A stretch of DNA of 64,000 nucleotides. Source: Maribacter aquimaris. GTDB lineage: Bacteria > Bacteroidota > Bacteroidia > Flavobacteriales > Flavobacteriaceae. A model generated the notes under the pieces. The model ran no database searches and was not told the DNA's origin. It was given only the letters and a program-made list of their open reading frames with translations. Of the stretch, positions 25,886-34,304 are shown piece after piece. The position numbers and the translations under genes are program-made. Position 1 is the stretch's first letter. Each line of letters opens with the position of its first letter. The stretch spans positions 1 to 64,000 of the forward strand of contig NZ_JABTCF010000003.1 in NCBI RefSeq assembly GCF_014596745.1. The letters are read 5' to 3'.

Positions 25886-27979
25886 TCATTCTTGGTTCTT
25901 TTCATCAAACCCATTTTCCGTTCGCACTTCCATTTTTGTGGTATGGGCTTTTACCGCTTCCTTGGTAAACCAAGCATCACGCATTTCCTTTTTGGAGAAT
26001 AATTCCAACTGATCACCATTATGGGGAGAATCTTTTTGGGTTGCATTTCCATAAGACAATAGTACTTTGGCTTTTACTGCTTCACCAAACTCTATGATAC
26101 CTACCCAAGAATCACCCCCACCAACGAACATATTATTTTCATCATTCCCCTCGGGCCAAGCCACGCGAAAGACGCCCATAGAACCATCGATGCCATTTGC
26201 GGGCAGGTCTTTACCGTTATAGTGAATCCTATAGTAATCTCCCCAAGGGATATCCAAACGACCAAATTTGGATTCAACCTCAAGGGCCGCCTCTGCCAAT
26301 AGTTGAACGGCTACATTTTGGTCAGCAAGGCCATCCGGGGTTGTATTTGGTTTATCCATACTCCATGGCTCCGTATAATTGGATTTTTTCCGAACATTGA
26401 ATTTTTTTGCCCAATTATAGAACAGGAGCATTCCTTTACTATCTGCATCCGCTTCACGATCCCAATTTTCCAAAACTATTTTGGCCTCCTTTGCCTTTTC
26501 TGAACCTGAGGCCTCAACCGCCAAAAACAAATCATCCAAAATCCTATCTGCGAATTCGAGCCGTGTAGACAGTTTGTAGTCCACTAACTCATCAAAGGTA
26601 ATCGATTCGTCTTCCATCAACATCCTTGCCGCACGTTGTGGTCGAAATCCCATATTTTGTGGGGACATATAACCAGGATAATCATTGGGGTCCAAGGCCA
26701 TGGGTATTGTGCTTGTCCACGGTGGATCGTTGGCATTTTGAAGCCAGCCATTTACAGGGTCTTTTACTTTAGGCAAATCGGCATAATCATGAACCGCTGT
26801 CCATATATCAGCAGATTTTCCTCCGGGAATTATACGGTCCCAATACGACCAAGAATCTTCATTTCGTTTGGGTACCAGTCCATTGAATAGATAGAAAATT
26901 CCACCTGATTTATCGGCATACATGACATTCCAAAACGGAATTTGTGCCATCTTCAAGGCTGTTTCAAACTCGTCAAAATTAGAGCTGTTGATCATTTTCC
27001 ACCACTGTAAAACCAATTCGGGCCTATCCTGTCCAACCATACGCAAAGCCAAAACCTTACCGTCTTTTTGATTGACCACTGGCCCATGGACGGTCCTAAG
27101 CACAGGTATTTCCTTTTCGACCAGGGAGCCATCCTCCTGTTTTATTTTAATTGTTCTTTTAGTCTTTTCAAATGCCTTTACTTCCCCATCCAACACGTAG
27201 CCATTATCCTTTACTTCCAATTCATACGTATCAGCATTATCAATGGTATTGTTGGTGTGGCTCCAACCTAAATGTTCATTGAACCCTATGGCAATTCCTG
27301 GAAGCCCCACCAAGGTACTACCATACATGTTTTTACCTTTTAGGTTTAGGTGTGATTCGAAAAAAAGGAATTCACGCCACCAGGGTAAGTGTGGATTCTG
27401 TACCAGCATGGCATTTCCTGAAGCCGATCGTTTGGGGGCAATCGCATAGGCATTACTACCCATGTCCGGCCATCGTTGTACACGTCCCAAATCGTTGCCT
27501 CCGATGAAACGTGTAAAAACGACATACATAAGGTGCATGTTTAGATCCTTTGTGGTTATGGGCAGAACTATTTTATTCTTCTCATCCAAGGCTTCTGGAT
27601 GGGCTTTTGCATAGGCATTTAAACCTTCAACAAAGGATTTGTAAATTACCTTGGTTTCCGGGTTTTGTTCCCTTTCCCATTTATCCGCCAAGTCTTCAAA
27701 CCCTAGGGTATGGATCAGTATATCGTTTTCAAGTTTTGTTTTACCCCAATATTCAGAAGCTTTACCTCGAGAACTACCATAGAGCTCCAGAATCAGATTG
27801 GCGTGATTGTGCATCTGTGCCCAACCCTGTGCAAAAAATAAATCCTCAATAGTATCAGCTGTAATATGTGGTACACCCCAAGTATCCCATGCAATCCGTG
27901 TTGCTGTATTCTCCGTTTGGGCGTAGGAGATATTAAATAAAGAAAGGACAAAAAAAGCAATAATTAAATGGATTTTCAT
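25886..27979 (-). CDS. Exported penicillin-acylase-family (Ntn) amidohydrolase
   Basis: A 697-residue protein with a signal peptide (cleavage near SYAQ-T, residue 21). An alpha-chain (about 22-174) carries DTWGVPHITADTIEDLFFAQGWAQMHN. The self-processing site follows: Gly174-Ser175-Asn176, in which Ser175 becomes the N-terminal nucleophile of the beta-chain. The family hydrolyses amides such as beta-lactam side chains, acyl-homoserine lactones or fatty-acyl amides. Here it is probably periplasmic. It is on the same strand as its neighbours but separated by 445 bp and a pseudogene, so it may be monocistronic. Acyl-homoserine-lactone degradation or lipid-amide cleavage are both possible. Confidence 0.9.
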   Translation of the reverse strand: MKIHLIIAFFVLSLFNISYAQTENTATRIAWDTWGVPHITADTIEDLFFAQGWAQMHNHANLILELYGSSRGKASEYWGKTKLENDILIHTLGFEDLADKWEREQNPETKVIYKSFVEGLNAYAKAHPEALDEKNKIVLPITTKDLNMHLMYVVFTRFIGGNDLGRVQRWPDMGSNAYAIAPKRSASGNAMLVQNPHLPWWREFLFFESHLNLKGKNMYGSTLVGLPGIAIGFNEHLGWSHTNNTIDNADTYELEVKDNGYVLDGEVKAFEKTKRTIKIKQEDGSLVEKEIPVLRTVHGPVVNQKDGKVLALRMVGQDRPELVLQWWKMINSSNFDEFETALKMAQIPFWNVMYADKSGGIFYLFNGLVPKRNEDSWSYWDRIIPGGKSADIWTAVHDYADLPKVKDPVNGWLQNANDPPWTSTIPMALDPNDYPGYMSPQNMGFRPQRAARMLMEDESITFDELVDYKLSTRLEFADRILDDLFLAVEASGSEKAKEAKIVLENWDREADADSKGMLLFYNWAKKFNVRKKSNYTEPWSMDKPNTTPDGLADQNVAVQLLAEAALEVESKFGRLDIPWGDYYRIHYNGKDLPANGIDGSMGVFRVAWPEGNDENNMFVGGGDSWVGIIEFGEAVKAKVLLSYGNATQKDSPHNGDQLELFSKKEMRDAWFTKEAVKAHTTKMEVRTENGFDEKNQE

Positions 27980-28140
27980 GATTTATGGTTGGTTTAGAAG
28001 TGGTAAATTAAATTTCAAAACAAAGGTTGTCAATGGATTACAGTAACAAGTTAATATTTTTCTGTTTTATATTCCCAACAAAATCAATCAAAGATCCTAC
28101 CGTTTATTTGAACTTTTCAGAAATTAGAGCATTCAAATAA

Positions 28141-28557
28141 TAGCGAGTTCATTACTTCCTTTCTTAAAAAAGGATACCGTTACAATACCATCATAATTTT
28201 CCTTGAGAATTTCATTACTTTGCCTTGAGAATGAAATGGAATCCTAAAAATCATAAAAATTAGCTTCGATACCCAATTCGGCAATCCCTTCAACAGCCTT
28301 TCTGATTCCATTTTTTGAAAGTTTCCAATAATTCCATCCCCATGGATTTCCCTCTTTAGGAATTAGAATTCAAACTTTATTTTTTTACGGAAGCCAATCT
28401 AAGCCTATTAGCGGTTGTATGCTTTACATGGCCCGTTTCCTTAATAATCTTAAGGATTTTTTTCTGTTTCCTTTGATACACCTGCCCGCTTATGCAATAC
28501 CCAATCTACAGTGCCAATGGAAACATTGGCCAATTTTGCTATTAATTTTATTCCCAG
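28141..28557 (-). pseudogene. Decayed LacI-family regulator
   Basis: Reading the minus strand from 28557 gives LGIKLIAKLANVSIGTVDWV then LHKRAGVSKETEKNP and a stop. A one-base shift restores KKILKIIKETGHVKH and NRLRLASVKK, followed by another stop. Further down, WKLSKNGIRKAVEGIAELGIE and ENYDGIVTVSFF are recognisable. These pieces line up in order with the intact regulator at 24383-25441 (GIKEIAKRANVSIGTVDRVI...). There is no start codon, at least two frame changes, and the C-terminal half is missing. It was probably the local regulator of the acylase or DUF1080 genes. Confidence 0.88.
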
Positions 28558-28611
28558 TGATAAATCAAAAGTTCTACATAGAATTTAAAAATAATATATA
28601 CCCAATACCAA

Positions 28612-29226
28612 TTACAAACGGGCTACAAATATATTCTTGAATTGTATGGACATTTCCCTATTCGGGTGAAGCTGAATACCTATCGGTCCTTTTAAATTGG
28701 CATTTTCAAGGGTATAGTTCATGACTTCCTTTCCATTGAGCCAAACTTTATAGGTGTTTCCCCTGGCCATCGCTTTTATGGTGTTCCAATCATCCAATTT
28801 CAATAATTCCTGGATCCCATGTGCCTCAACAGGATATCCTGACTTAGGAACGTAGGGTGATGCTGTCATGTCGCGCTTTAAGGAACCCGATTCCCCGATT
28901 TGTATTTGCGCATTTTTTTCATCGTCCCCACGCATAAAAATACCCGAATCAATGGTACCTTCTCCAAATTTGAAGTCCATTTGAACCACAAAATCTTTGT
29001 AATTTTTCTTTGTCCATAAAATCGATCCTTGTTTTTCCAGATCACTTTTTGCCCAAAGCACACCAGCATCCACAGACCACCAAATATTACCTTCAGGAGT
29101 GTTCCATTGTTTTAAATCCTTTCCATTGAAAATAGATTTCATTTTAGGCTGCTTGGTTTGCCCAAAACTATTCAATGTCATCACAACTGTGAGAATTAAT
29201 ACACAAAGTAGTCTCATTTTTTCCAT
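28612..29226 (-). CDS. Exported DUF1080 protein (3-keto-disaccharide hydrolase/lyase type)
   Basis: A 204-residue protein with a signal peptide (NSFGQ-T, residue 23) and one DUF1080 concanavalin-like beta-sandwich. SIFNGKDLKQWNTPEG at the start, a GIFMRGDD metal/sugar-site segment, LDDWNTIKAMARGNTYKVWLNGK and LKGPIGIQLHPN near the end are family hallmarks. DUF1080 proteins cleave glycosides that have been oxidised at C3 of the sugar, by a beta-elimination-like step. It is the last gene of a tight four-gene operon (12-bp gap from the DUF6807 gene) that also encodes the candidate C3-oxidase. Confidence 0.88.
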   Translation of the reverse strand: MEKMRLLCVLILTVVMTLNSFGQTKQPKMKSIFNGKDLKQWNTPEGNIWWSVDAGVLWAKSDLEKQGSILWTKKNYKDFVVQMDFKFGEGTIDSGIFMRGDDEKNAQIQIGESGSLKRDMTASPYVPKSGYPVEAHGIQELLKLDDWNTIKAMARGNTYKVWLNGKEVMNYTLENANLKGPIGIQLHPNREMSIQFKNIFVARL

Positions 29227-29238
29227 CTTAAATTCAAA

Positions 29239-30327
29239 TTACTTTCCATTGAAATCGGCAGCGGATTCATTGATGGCTTCTTTGGAAAGTGTTGATCCAT
29301 TATGTATAAGGATACGATAGTTAAAGGTAACCGACTCGCCTTGGTTCAATTTTAAATTCAGTGTATCCTTTCCTTCTGAAAAAACGGCCTGTCCTAAGGG
29401 GTTTGCCGCAAATAGCCCATATCCCCTAGCATGCCAATACGTTGGGTATCCAATATTCTTTTCGTGATCGATTATGGTTACCGATACCGTTTCGTCCTCC
29501 ATGTCGCCCTCTAATTTCACCCATTTATTTCGGGTACCCCAAACATCATCGCCCGTTAAACCTTCGCTTCCAAAATAATTTCCATTCACTCCGGTATTGT
29601 TTAGGGCTTTTATCTCGGTTACATTACCTTCTGCATCGGTATAAACTGCTGGTTTGTCAGAAGAAATTTCCAACTCACGCGTAACCCGCATCCCTAACAT
29701 ACCTTCTTTATTATCCTTAAATAAAACATCTTGTAAGGCTTTTAAGGTGGTTTTCCTATCAATACTTCTTGAATTTCCTTTTTCGCTAAAAACAAACTGG
29801 GTCGTTTCCTCCAAAAGATCAACAGCATCCGGTGAACGCCAAAAAGACCTGATACTAAGTATGCCTTTTTCTTCGTCCATATTTGTGATTTCCTGATGGA
29901 ATATAGTTCCATATTTGTGCTTATCTTCTGCGGGAATGGCATAGGAATTATTCCAAAAATCCAATCCATTGACATCACCATAATTGAACCAAAGTCCAGC
30001 ATGATGTGGATGATCAACACGTTCGTTGGGTCTTGGTGTAAATGGAAAACCCCTAGTGACCGTTTTTCCACTTTTGGTACGAATGGGGTATAAAATTGGC
30101 TTTGGGGTTTGCCCATCATACACATAACTTGTGAACAGGTCACCATTTATCAAGACGTCGACTTTTTTATTCAGTTCATCACTAGCGAAACTTATCTTCG
30201 ATGATTGTACCATTTTACTTTCTTTGGAAGCATCCGACTCGGACCCTTCCTTTTTCTCCTTACAGGATGCTAGCAACAAAATAAGAATAAAGCCATATCC
30301 AACAATCTTTCTAGGAATCTTTACCAT
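29239..30327 (-). CDS. DUF6807 (PmoA-like) lipoprotein
   Basis: A 362-residue protein with a lipobox (LLLASC, Cys22) and an acidic spacer, then a beta-rich domain containing TRGFPFTPRPNERVDHPHHAGLWFNYGDVNG (split here by function: the HPHHAGLWF core is diagnostic) and FGIRVTREL-like GMRVTRELEI. This domain has been annotated as methane oxygenase PmoA-like and later as DUF6807. It resembles aldose-epimerase/galactose-mutarotase sandwiches and is repeatedly linked to DUF1080 and Gfo/Idh/MocA genes. The conserved His residues suggest metal or sugar binding. Its role in the keto-sugar pathway is not established to my knowledge. Confidence 0.82.
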   Translation of the reverse strand: MVKIPRKIVGYGFILILLLASCKEKKEGSESDASKESKMVQSSKISFASDELNKKVDVLINGDLFTSYVYDGQTPKPILYPIRTKSGKTVTRGFPFTPRPNERVDHPHHAGLWFNYGDVNGLDFWNNSYAIPAEDKHKYGTIFHQEITNMDEEKGILSIRSFWRSPDAVDLLEETTQFVFSEKGNSRSIDRKTTLKALQDVLFKDNKEGMLGMRVTRELEISSDKPAVYTDAEGNVTEIKALNNTGVNGNYFGSEGLTGDDVWGTRNKWVKLEGDMEDETVSVTIIDHEKNIGYPTYWHARGYGLFAANPLGQAVFSEGKDTLNLKLNQGESVTFNYRILIHNGSTLSKEAINESAADFNGK

Positions 30328-30336
30328 ACCTTATTT

Positions 30337-31695
30337 TTAATATTGGAATATTTTTCCACCAGCCATAACATTTTGGGTTGCCTCATCAAAAGTAGCTTTG
30401 AGTCCAGTTCTCATGGCTGCAGTAGTCATGATATTGGCAATTGAATGATTATATGCGGCCTCAATCGGACCATTTGTCGTTTTACGACTTCGGACACATT
30501 CCATCCAATTCAACATATGCAATGATGTCATATCATCGACGCCCGTGTTGGCGGAAGTAACTGCTTTTGGGGCATTGTCAGCAAGATCAAAAGCTTCTAA
30601 TTTATTGGGTAGCATATCCATAGCTTTTGCGTGCCTCTCAGATAAACCTCCATTATCACTTACTTTGTTGGTATCCAAGTTGAGCTCTCCTCCATTTGAA
30701 TAATATATTTCCTTCGTCCCACCTGCTGAGTTTGTAAAGCGTGAAGAATACGTCACTTGAAAGCCAGAACCCATATCATCAGAAGGGCCATAATCAAAAA
30801 CAGCGGACATGGTATCGAAGTTTTTTCGTCCGTCCTTCCATAAATAAATACCACCATTGGCAGCTACACTTCTTGGGTGGTTTAAACCAGAGAACCAATG
30901 TACGGTATCAATTTGGTGCGACATCCATTGGCCTGGGATACCTGAAGAATAGGGCCAGAACAACCTATATTCCAAATACTTTCTTGGGTCCCAAGCTGCT
31001 TCCGGCCGATTCATTTGATAGCGTTTCCAATCCGTATCCGATTCCCTGATTTCCCGTATTAATTTAGGTAAACGCCATCTGCCAGGTTGATTGACATTCC
31101 ATGTCATTTCTACCATCACAATATCGCCGAACTTACCTGATTTAATGAAATCGTTGGCGGTATGATAATTGGCCCCACTTCTTCTTTGAGAACCGATTTG
31201 GAAAATAATACCCGAATCATTAACGGCTTTCATTCCAATACGGGCATCGGCCATTGTTTCCGCAAATGGTTTTTCACAATACACATCTTTCTTAGCAGTA
31301 GCCGCTTCTACGGTATGGAGGGCGTGTTGAAAATCGGCAGTTGAAATGATTACGGCATCAATCTTATCTTTCGCATACATCTCTTCATTGTTCTCCCATT
31401 TTTTAACTTTATTCCCGGTCATCTCCTGAATAAAAGCAACTCCTTCATCCCTTCTGCGGTTCCAAATATCGGAGACCCCTACGATTTCGAAATTCTGGAT
31501 TTTTGAATGACCATTGAATGCTGGGATCAAAGCCCCTTTCGCACGATTGGAAAACCCTGAGATTCCCACGCGAACACGATCATTGGAACCTATAATCTTT
31601 CTGTAGCTACTTGCACTCATAGCGTTTGCCCCTAAAACGATACCGCCAGTAGCCAAAGCTGATTTCTTTATAAAATTGCGTCTGTCTTTTTTCAT
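30337..31695 (-). CDS. Tat-exported Gfo/Idh/MocA-family oxidoreductase
   Basis: A 452-residue protein with a twin-arginine-like signal (KKDRRNFIKKSALATGGIVLGA). A Rossmann domain (about 38-175) carries VRVGISGFSNRAKG, IISTADFQHALH and the catalytic-lysine motif YCEKPFAET (K137 by my count). A C-terminal alpha/beta domain follows. Tat export implies the NAD-type cofactor is bound before export and recycled in the enzyme. Exported relatives oxidise or reduce glycosides at C3. Flanked by two DUF1080 genes (10-bp gap upstream, 9-bp gap downstream), it is the likely generator of 3-keto-glycosides for them. Confidence 0.9.
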   Translation of the reverse strand: MKKDRRNFIKKSALATGGIVLGANAMSASSYRKIIGSNDRVRVGISGFSNRAKGALIPAFNGHSKIQNFEIVGVSDIWNRRRDEGVAFIQEMTGNKVKKWENNEEMYAKDKIDAVIISTADFQHALHTVEAATAKKDVYCEKPFAETMADARIGMKAVNDSGIIFQIGSQRRSGANYHTANDFIKSGKFGDIVMVEMTWNVNQPGRWRLPKLIREIRESDTDWKRYQMNRPEAAWDPRKYLEYRLFWPYSSGIPGQWMSHQIDTVHWFSGLNHPRSVAANGGIYLWKDGRKNFDTMSAVFDYGPSDDMGSGFQVTYSSRFTNSAGGTKEIYYSNGGELNLDTNKVSDNGGLSERHAKAMDMLPNKLEAFDLADNAPKAVTSANTGVDDMTSLHMLNWMECVRSRKTTNGPIEAAYNHSIANIMTTAAMRTGLKATFDEATQNVMAGGKIFQY

Positions 31696-31705
31696 AATAA
31701 ATAGT

Positions 31706-33085
31706 TTAAAACTCCCTTATTTTAATATTTTTGAAGGATACCTTATCCCCATGATCCTGTAATAAGATCAAGCCATTGGGCAACTGCCCAAAATTCCCCC
31801 ATTTTTCGTATTTGCTATGCTCGACCAAGGCCCTGAAAACTTGACTGAACCTATCGAACTCGACAACTTTAACCTGATTCAGCCAATGCTCTACATGGCC
31901 ATCTTTTACAACAATTCGGGCATTATTCCAGTTATTTATACCCTTGAAATTTTTACCTCTGGAACTTTCATTATTTTCAGCTCTGATCAGATCATATAAA
32001 GATCCTACCGTTCTATTGCCATTCTTACCCTTTTTGGCATCTGGGTGTTTCTCGTCATCCAATATTTGAAACTCCAACCCGATTGCCGAACCTTCACCTT
32101 TGTTCAATTCAGAATCCACGAAATATTTGATACCGCTATTGGCACCTTCAGTTAATTTAAAATCAACACATAATTCAAAGTTACTGAATACATTGGTTGT
32201 TACGATATCACCACCATTTCTGGACTCTGCCCCTCCTGAAGACAATACACTAAGGATACCATCTTTAATTTCCCAACCTTTTTCAGGGAATTTATCCAAT
32301 TTCGCCCCTCTCCATCCATCGGTGGTTTTTCCATCCCACAATAAGCGCCAGCCTTTTCTGGTTTCATCAGCAGTTAACTGGTTTTTTAAATAACTGATTT
32401 CAGGAACTTCATTATCCACCTGCTTTCTTGAGCTTTCCAAGTCGGTTGTCTTGATCTTTATATTTTTCCATTTCACGATTTTACCTTCCAAGGTATTATC
32501 ATGAATACTATGCACCTGAAAGGCAATAAAGCCTTCAGCAGTGGTATCGTCAACCAAATTGGCACATTGTATACCATTTATCCATGTGCGGATCGATGAA
32601 CCTACCGCTTCAATACGATAGTGGTTCCATTCTCCAGGTTTGAAGGCATTTTGACCTTTTGGATTTCTTGTCAATGGATACAACCAACCGTTTCGCGCTT
32701 CATCGTACACACCACCGGCCCATTTTCTAGCACTAGTTTCTATTTCACATTGGTACCCATGTACTCTCCCGTCCATGATGTCGGGATTGCTCAAACTTCT
32801 GAACTGTACGCCAGAGTTCAATCCATTTTCAACAAATACATCAAACTCCAAAATAAAATCACCATACGTTTTTTTTGTGGCCATAAAACTATTGGGAACC
32901 CCGATTTTTGAAGTTCCGATCAGTTCTTGGTTCACAACTTTGTAGTCGGCTTCCCCATTTAGTTGTTGAAAGTTGGTAAGATCTTTCCCGTTAAAAAGGA
33001 ATTCCCAGTTTTCTTGTGCAGATACAGAATAACAGGATATAAGGAGAAGTAATAAGAATTCAATTTTTACTTTTTTCATCATCAC
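31706..33085 (-). CDS. Exported protein with two tandem DUF1080 domains
   Basis: A 459-residue protein: signal peptide (SVSAQ-E, residue 24), then two DUF1080 beta-sandwich domains, the first about 25-215 ([17 protein letters not shown] ... [17 protein letters not shown]) and the second about 240-455 ([17 protein letters not shown] ... [25 protein letters not shown]). Tandem DUF1080 proteins may carry one lyase and one hydratase/hydrolase-like domain acting successively on 3-keto-glycosides. It is the first gene of the operon. A CGTTAACG-type palindrome sits about 85 bp upstream. Confidence 0.9.
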   Translation of the reverse strand: MMMKKVKIEFLLLLLISCYSVSAQENWEFLFNGKDLTNFQQLNGEADYKVVNQELIGTSKIGVPNSFMATKKTYGDFILEFDVFVENGLNSGVQFRSLSNPDIMDGRVHGYQCEIETSARKWAGGVYDEARNGWLYPLTRNPKGQNAFKPGEWNHYRIEAVGSSIRTWINGIQCANLVDDTTAEGFIAFQVHSIHDNTLEGKIVKWKNIKIKTTDLESSRKQVDNEVPEISYLKNQLTADETRKGWRLLWDGKTTDGWRGAKLDKFPEKGWEIKDGILSVLSSGGAESRNGGDIVTTNVFSNFELCVDFKLTEGANSGIKYFVDSELNKGEGSAIGLEFQILDDEKHPDAKKGKNGNRTVGSLYDLIRAENNESSRGKNFKGINNWNNARIVVKDGHVEHWLNQVKVVEFDRFSQVFRALVEHSKYEKWGNFGQLPNGLILLQDHGDKVSFKNIKIREF

Positions 33086-33166
33086 TTAAAGTTCTTTGTT
33101 TTATATGGTTTTACCCGATTAAAATAGGGATTGTTAGATATTTTAACTAAAAATAATAAATTTAGT

Positions 33167-33180
33167 CGTTAACGTTAACG
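33167..33180. promoter_or_regulatory. LacI-type palindromic operator candidate
   Basis: The sequence cgttaacgttaacg is a perfect 14-bp palindrome made of two overlapping CGTTAACG boxes, 82 bp upstream of the tandem-DUF1080 gene start. CG-centred palindromes of this kind are typical LacI-family sites. The same 8-bp box lies in front of the LacI-linked transporter (24322-24329). Confidence 0.55.
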
Positions 33181-33555
33181 AAATATGATTTTATTTCTAA
33201 ATCCTAAGAATTAGTTACAGATTAAAACAATAAACATCAATTCATTCCATAAAAGCATTTGGATCCTATTTGGGAAAGGATCATAAAGAAAGTCATACTC
33301 ACAAATGGCCTTTGCTATGCTCCCCCCACTAAGCCTCCAACCAAGGACACGCTGATTAAAAGGTTGGATTAAGGATTCATTGAAATTTAAAATACTACTT
33401 AATTGATTATTCATATAATTTCATATACACTCGTTTGATACCATCTATTGATGTGCACATTTCTAGCTATCTTTAAAATATGCAGACAGGCCTAGACGTT
33501 AGCCTGAATAAAATTTGAAGTTCAGACAAAGGATTATTAAACACATAAATTAGAA
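33181..33555. other. Intergenic region between divergent genes
   Basis: No coding sequence is supported. The region must contain the plus-strand promoter for the acyltransferase-like gene. I see no repeat, hairpin terminator or RNA in it that I can defend. Confidence 0.4.
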
Positions 33556-34164
33556 ATGGATTTATCAGAGTTCATCAAAGACATTTACCATGACCTACCG
33601 TTTTTACCTAGGGACTTACCTCCTTGGGAGATTATCAATAACTTGGAAAAAACGATAAAACATTTGCTGTCTAATTTGGAAACAACGAATTATAAGATAG
33701 TAAACCAAGTCGCTATTCATGAAACCGCTTTGGTTGAAAATGGTGTAACAATTAAACCAAATACGATAATTGGACCCCGATGTACAATAAAGGCCGGCTC
33801 ATATCTTCGAAATGGCGTCTATTTGGTAAGTGATGTGGTAATAGGAGCAAACTGTGAGATTAAGCAGAGTATCCTATTTAAAAATTCAAGAGCGGCACAT
33901 TTAAACTATATCGGGAACTCCCTGATTGGGGAAGATGTGAATTTGGAGGCTGGGTCTATTCTTGCCAACCACTTTAATGAACGGGAAGATAAGACTATTC
34001 GAATATTCCTTGAAGATAAGATTGTCGAAACCAATGCAATTAAGTTCGGTTCATTAATAGGTGATCATTCTAGAATAGGGGCAAATTCCGTTCTTAATCC
34101 AGGAACCATTTTATATGTTAAATCTGTTGTTCCTCGCCTAACACATGTAGATCAATTAGGGTAA
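33556..34164 (+). CDS. Left-handed beta-helix (hexapeptide-repeat) acyl/nucleotidyl-transferase-like protein
   Basis: A 202-residue protein. A helical N-terminal part (1-50) is followed by hexapeptide repeats (about 55-150; KPNTIIGPRCTIKAGSYLRNG, GANCEI, IGNSLIGEDVNLEAGS, IGDHSRIGANSVLNPGT) forming a left-handed beta-helix like the C-terminal half of GlmU or glucose-1-phosphate thymidylyltransferase-type proteins. No nucleotidyltransferase N-domain is present. It may acetylate a sugar, or only bind. It lies 140 bp before the IlvD-type gene on the same strand, with an inverted repeat between them. Confidence 0.8.
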   Translation: MDLSEFIKDIYHDLPFLPRDLPPWEIINNLEKTIKHLLSNLETTNYKIVNQVAIHETALVENGVTIKPNTIIGPRCTIKAGSYLRNGVYLVSDVVIGANCEIKQSILFKNSRAAHLNYIGNSLIGEDVNLEAGSILANHFNEREDKTIRIFLEDKIVETNAIKFGSLIGDHSRIGANSVLNPGTILYVKSVVPRLTHVDQLG

Positions 34165-34209
34165 AATTAAAAGTTCAAAAAAAGGATGATTAACTTTGAC
34201 ACTTAGGTA

Positions 34210-34232
34210 GTATAAAAGTATTTATTTTATAC
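34210..34232. promoter_or_regulatory. Inverted repeat in the ilvD-type gene leader
   Basis: gtataaaa (34210-34217) and ttttatac (34225-34232) are perfect arms with a 7-base spacer. A related GTAGTATA motif recurs at about 34274. The site lies about 75 bp upstream of the ATG at 34305 and could be an operator or part of a very AT-rich promoter. Confidence 0.4.
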
Positions 34233-34304
34233 TGTTTTTAGTGATTCGATAAAAATATATGCATTTTATATTTAAGTAGTATAGAAAATAAAAATCCAAA
34301 TATT

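Noticed and set aside
33211-33414. 67-codon minus-strand frame upstream of the DUF1080 operon
   Set aside because: No family resemblance, no ribosome site, and it lies in what should be a divergent promoter region.
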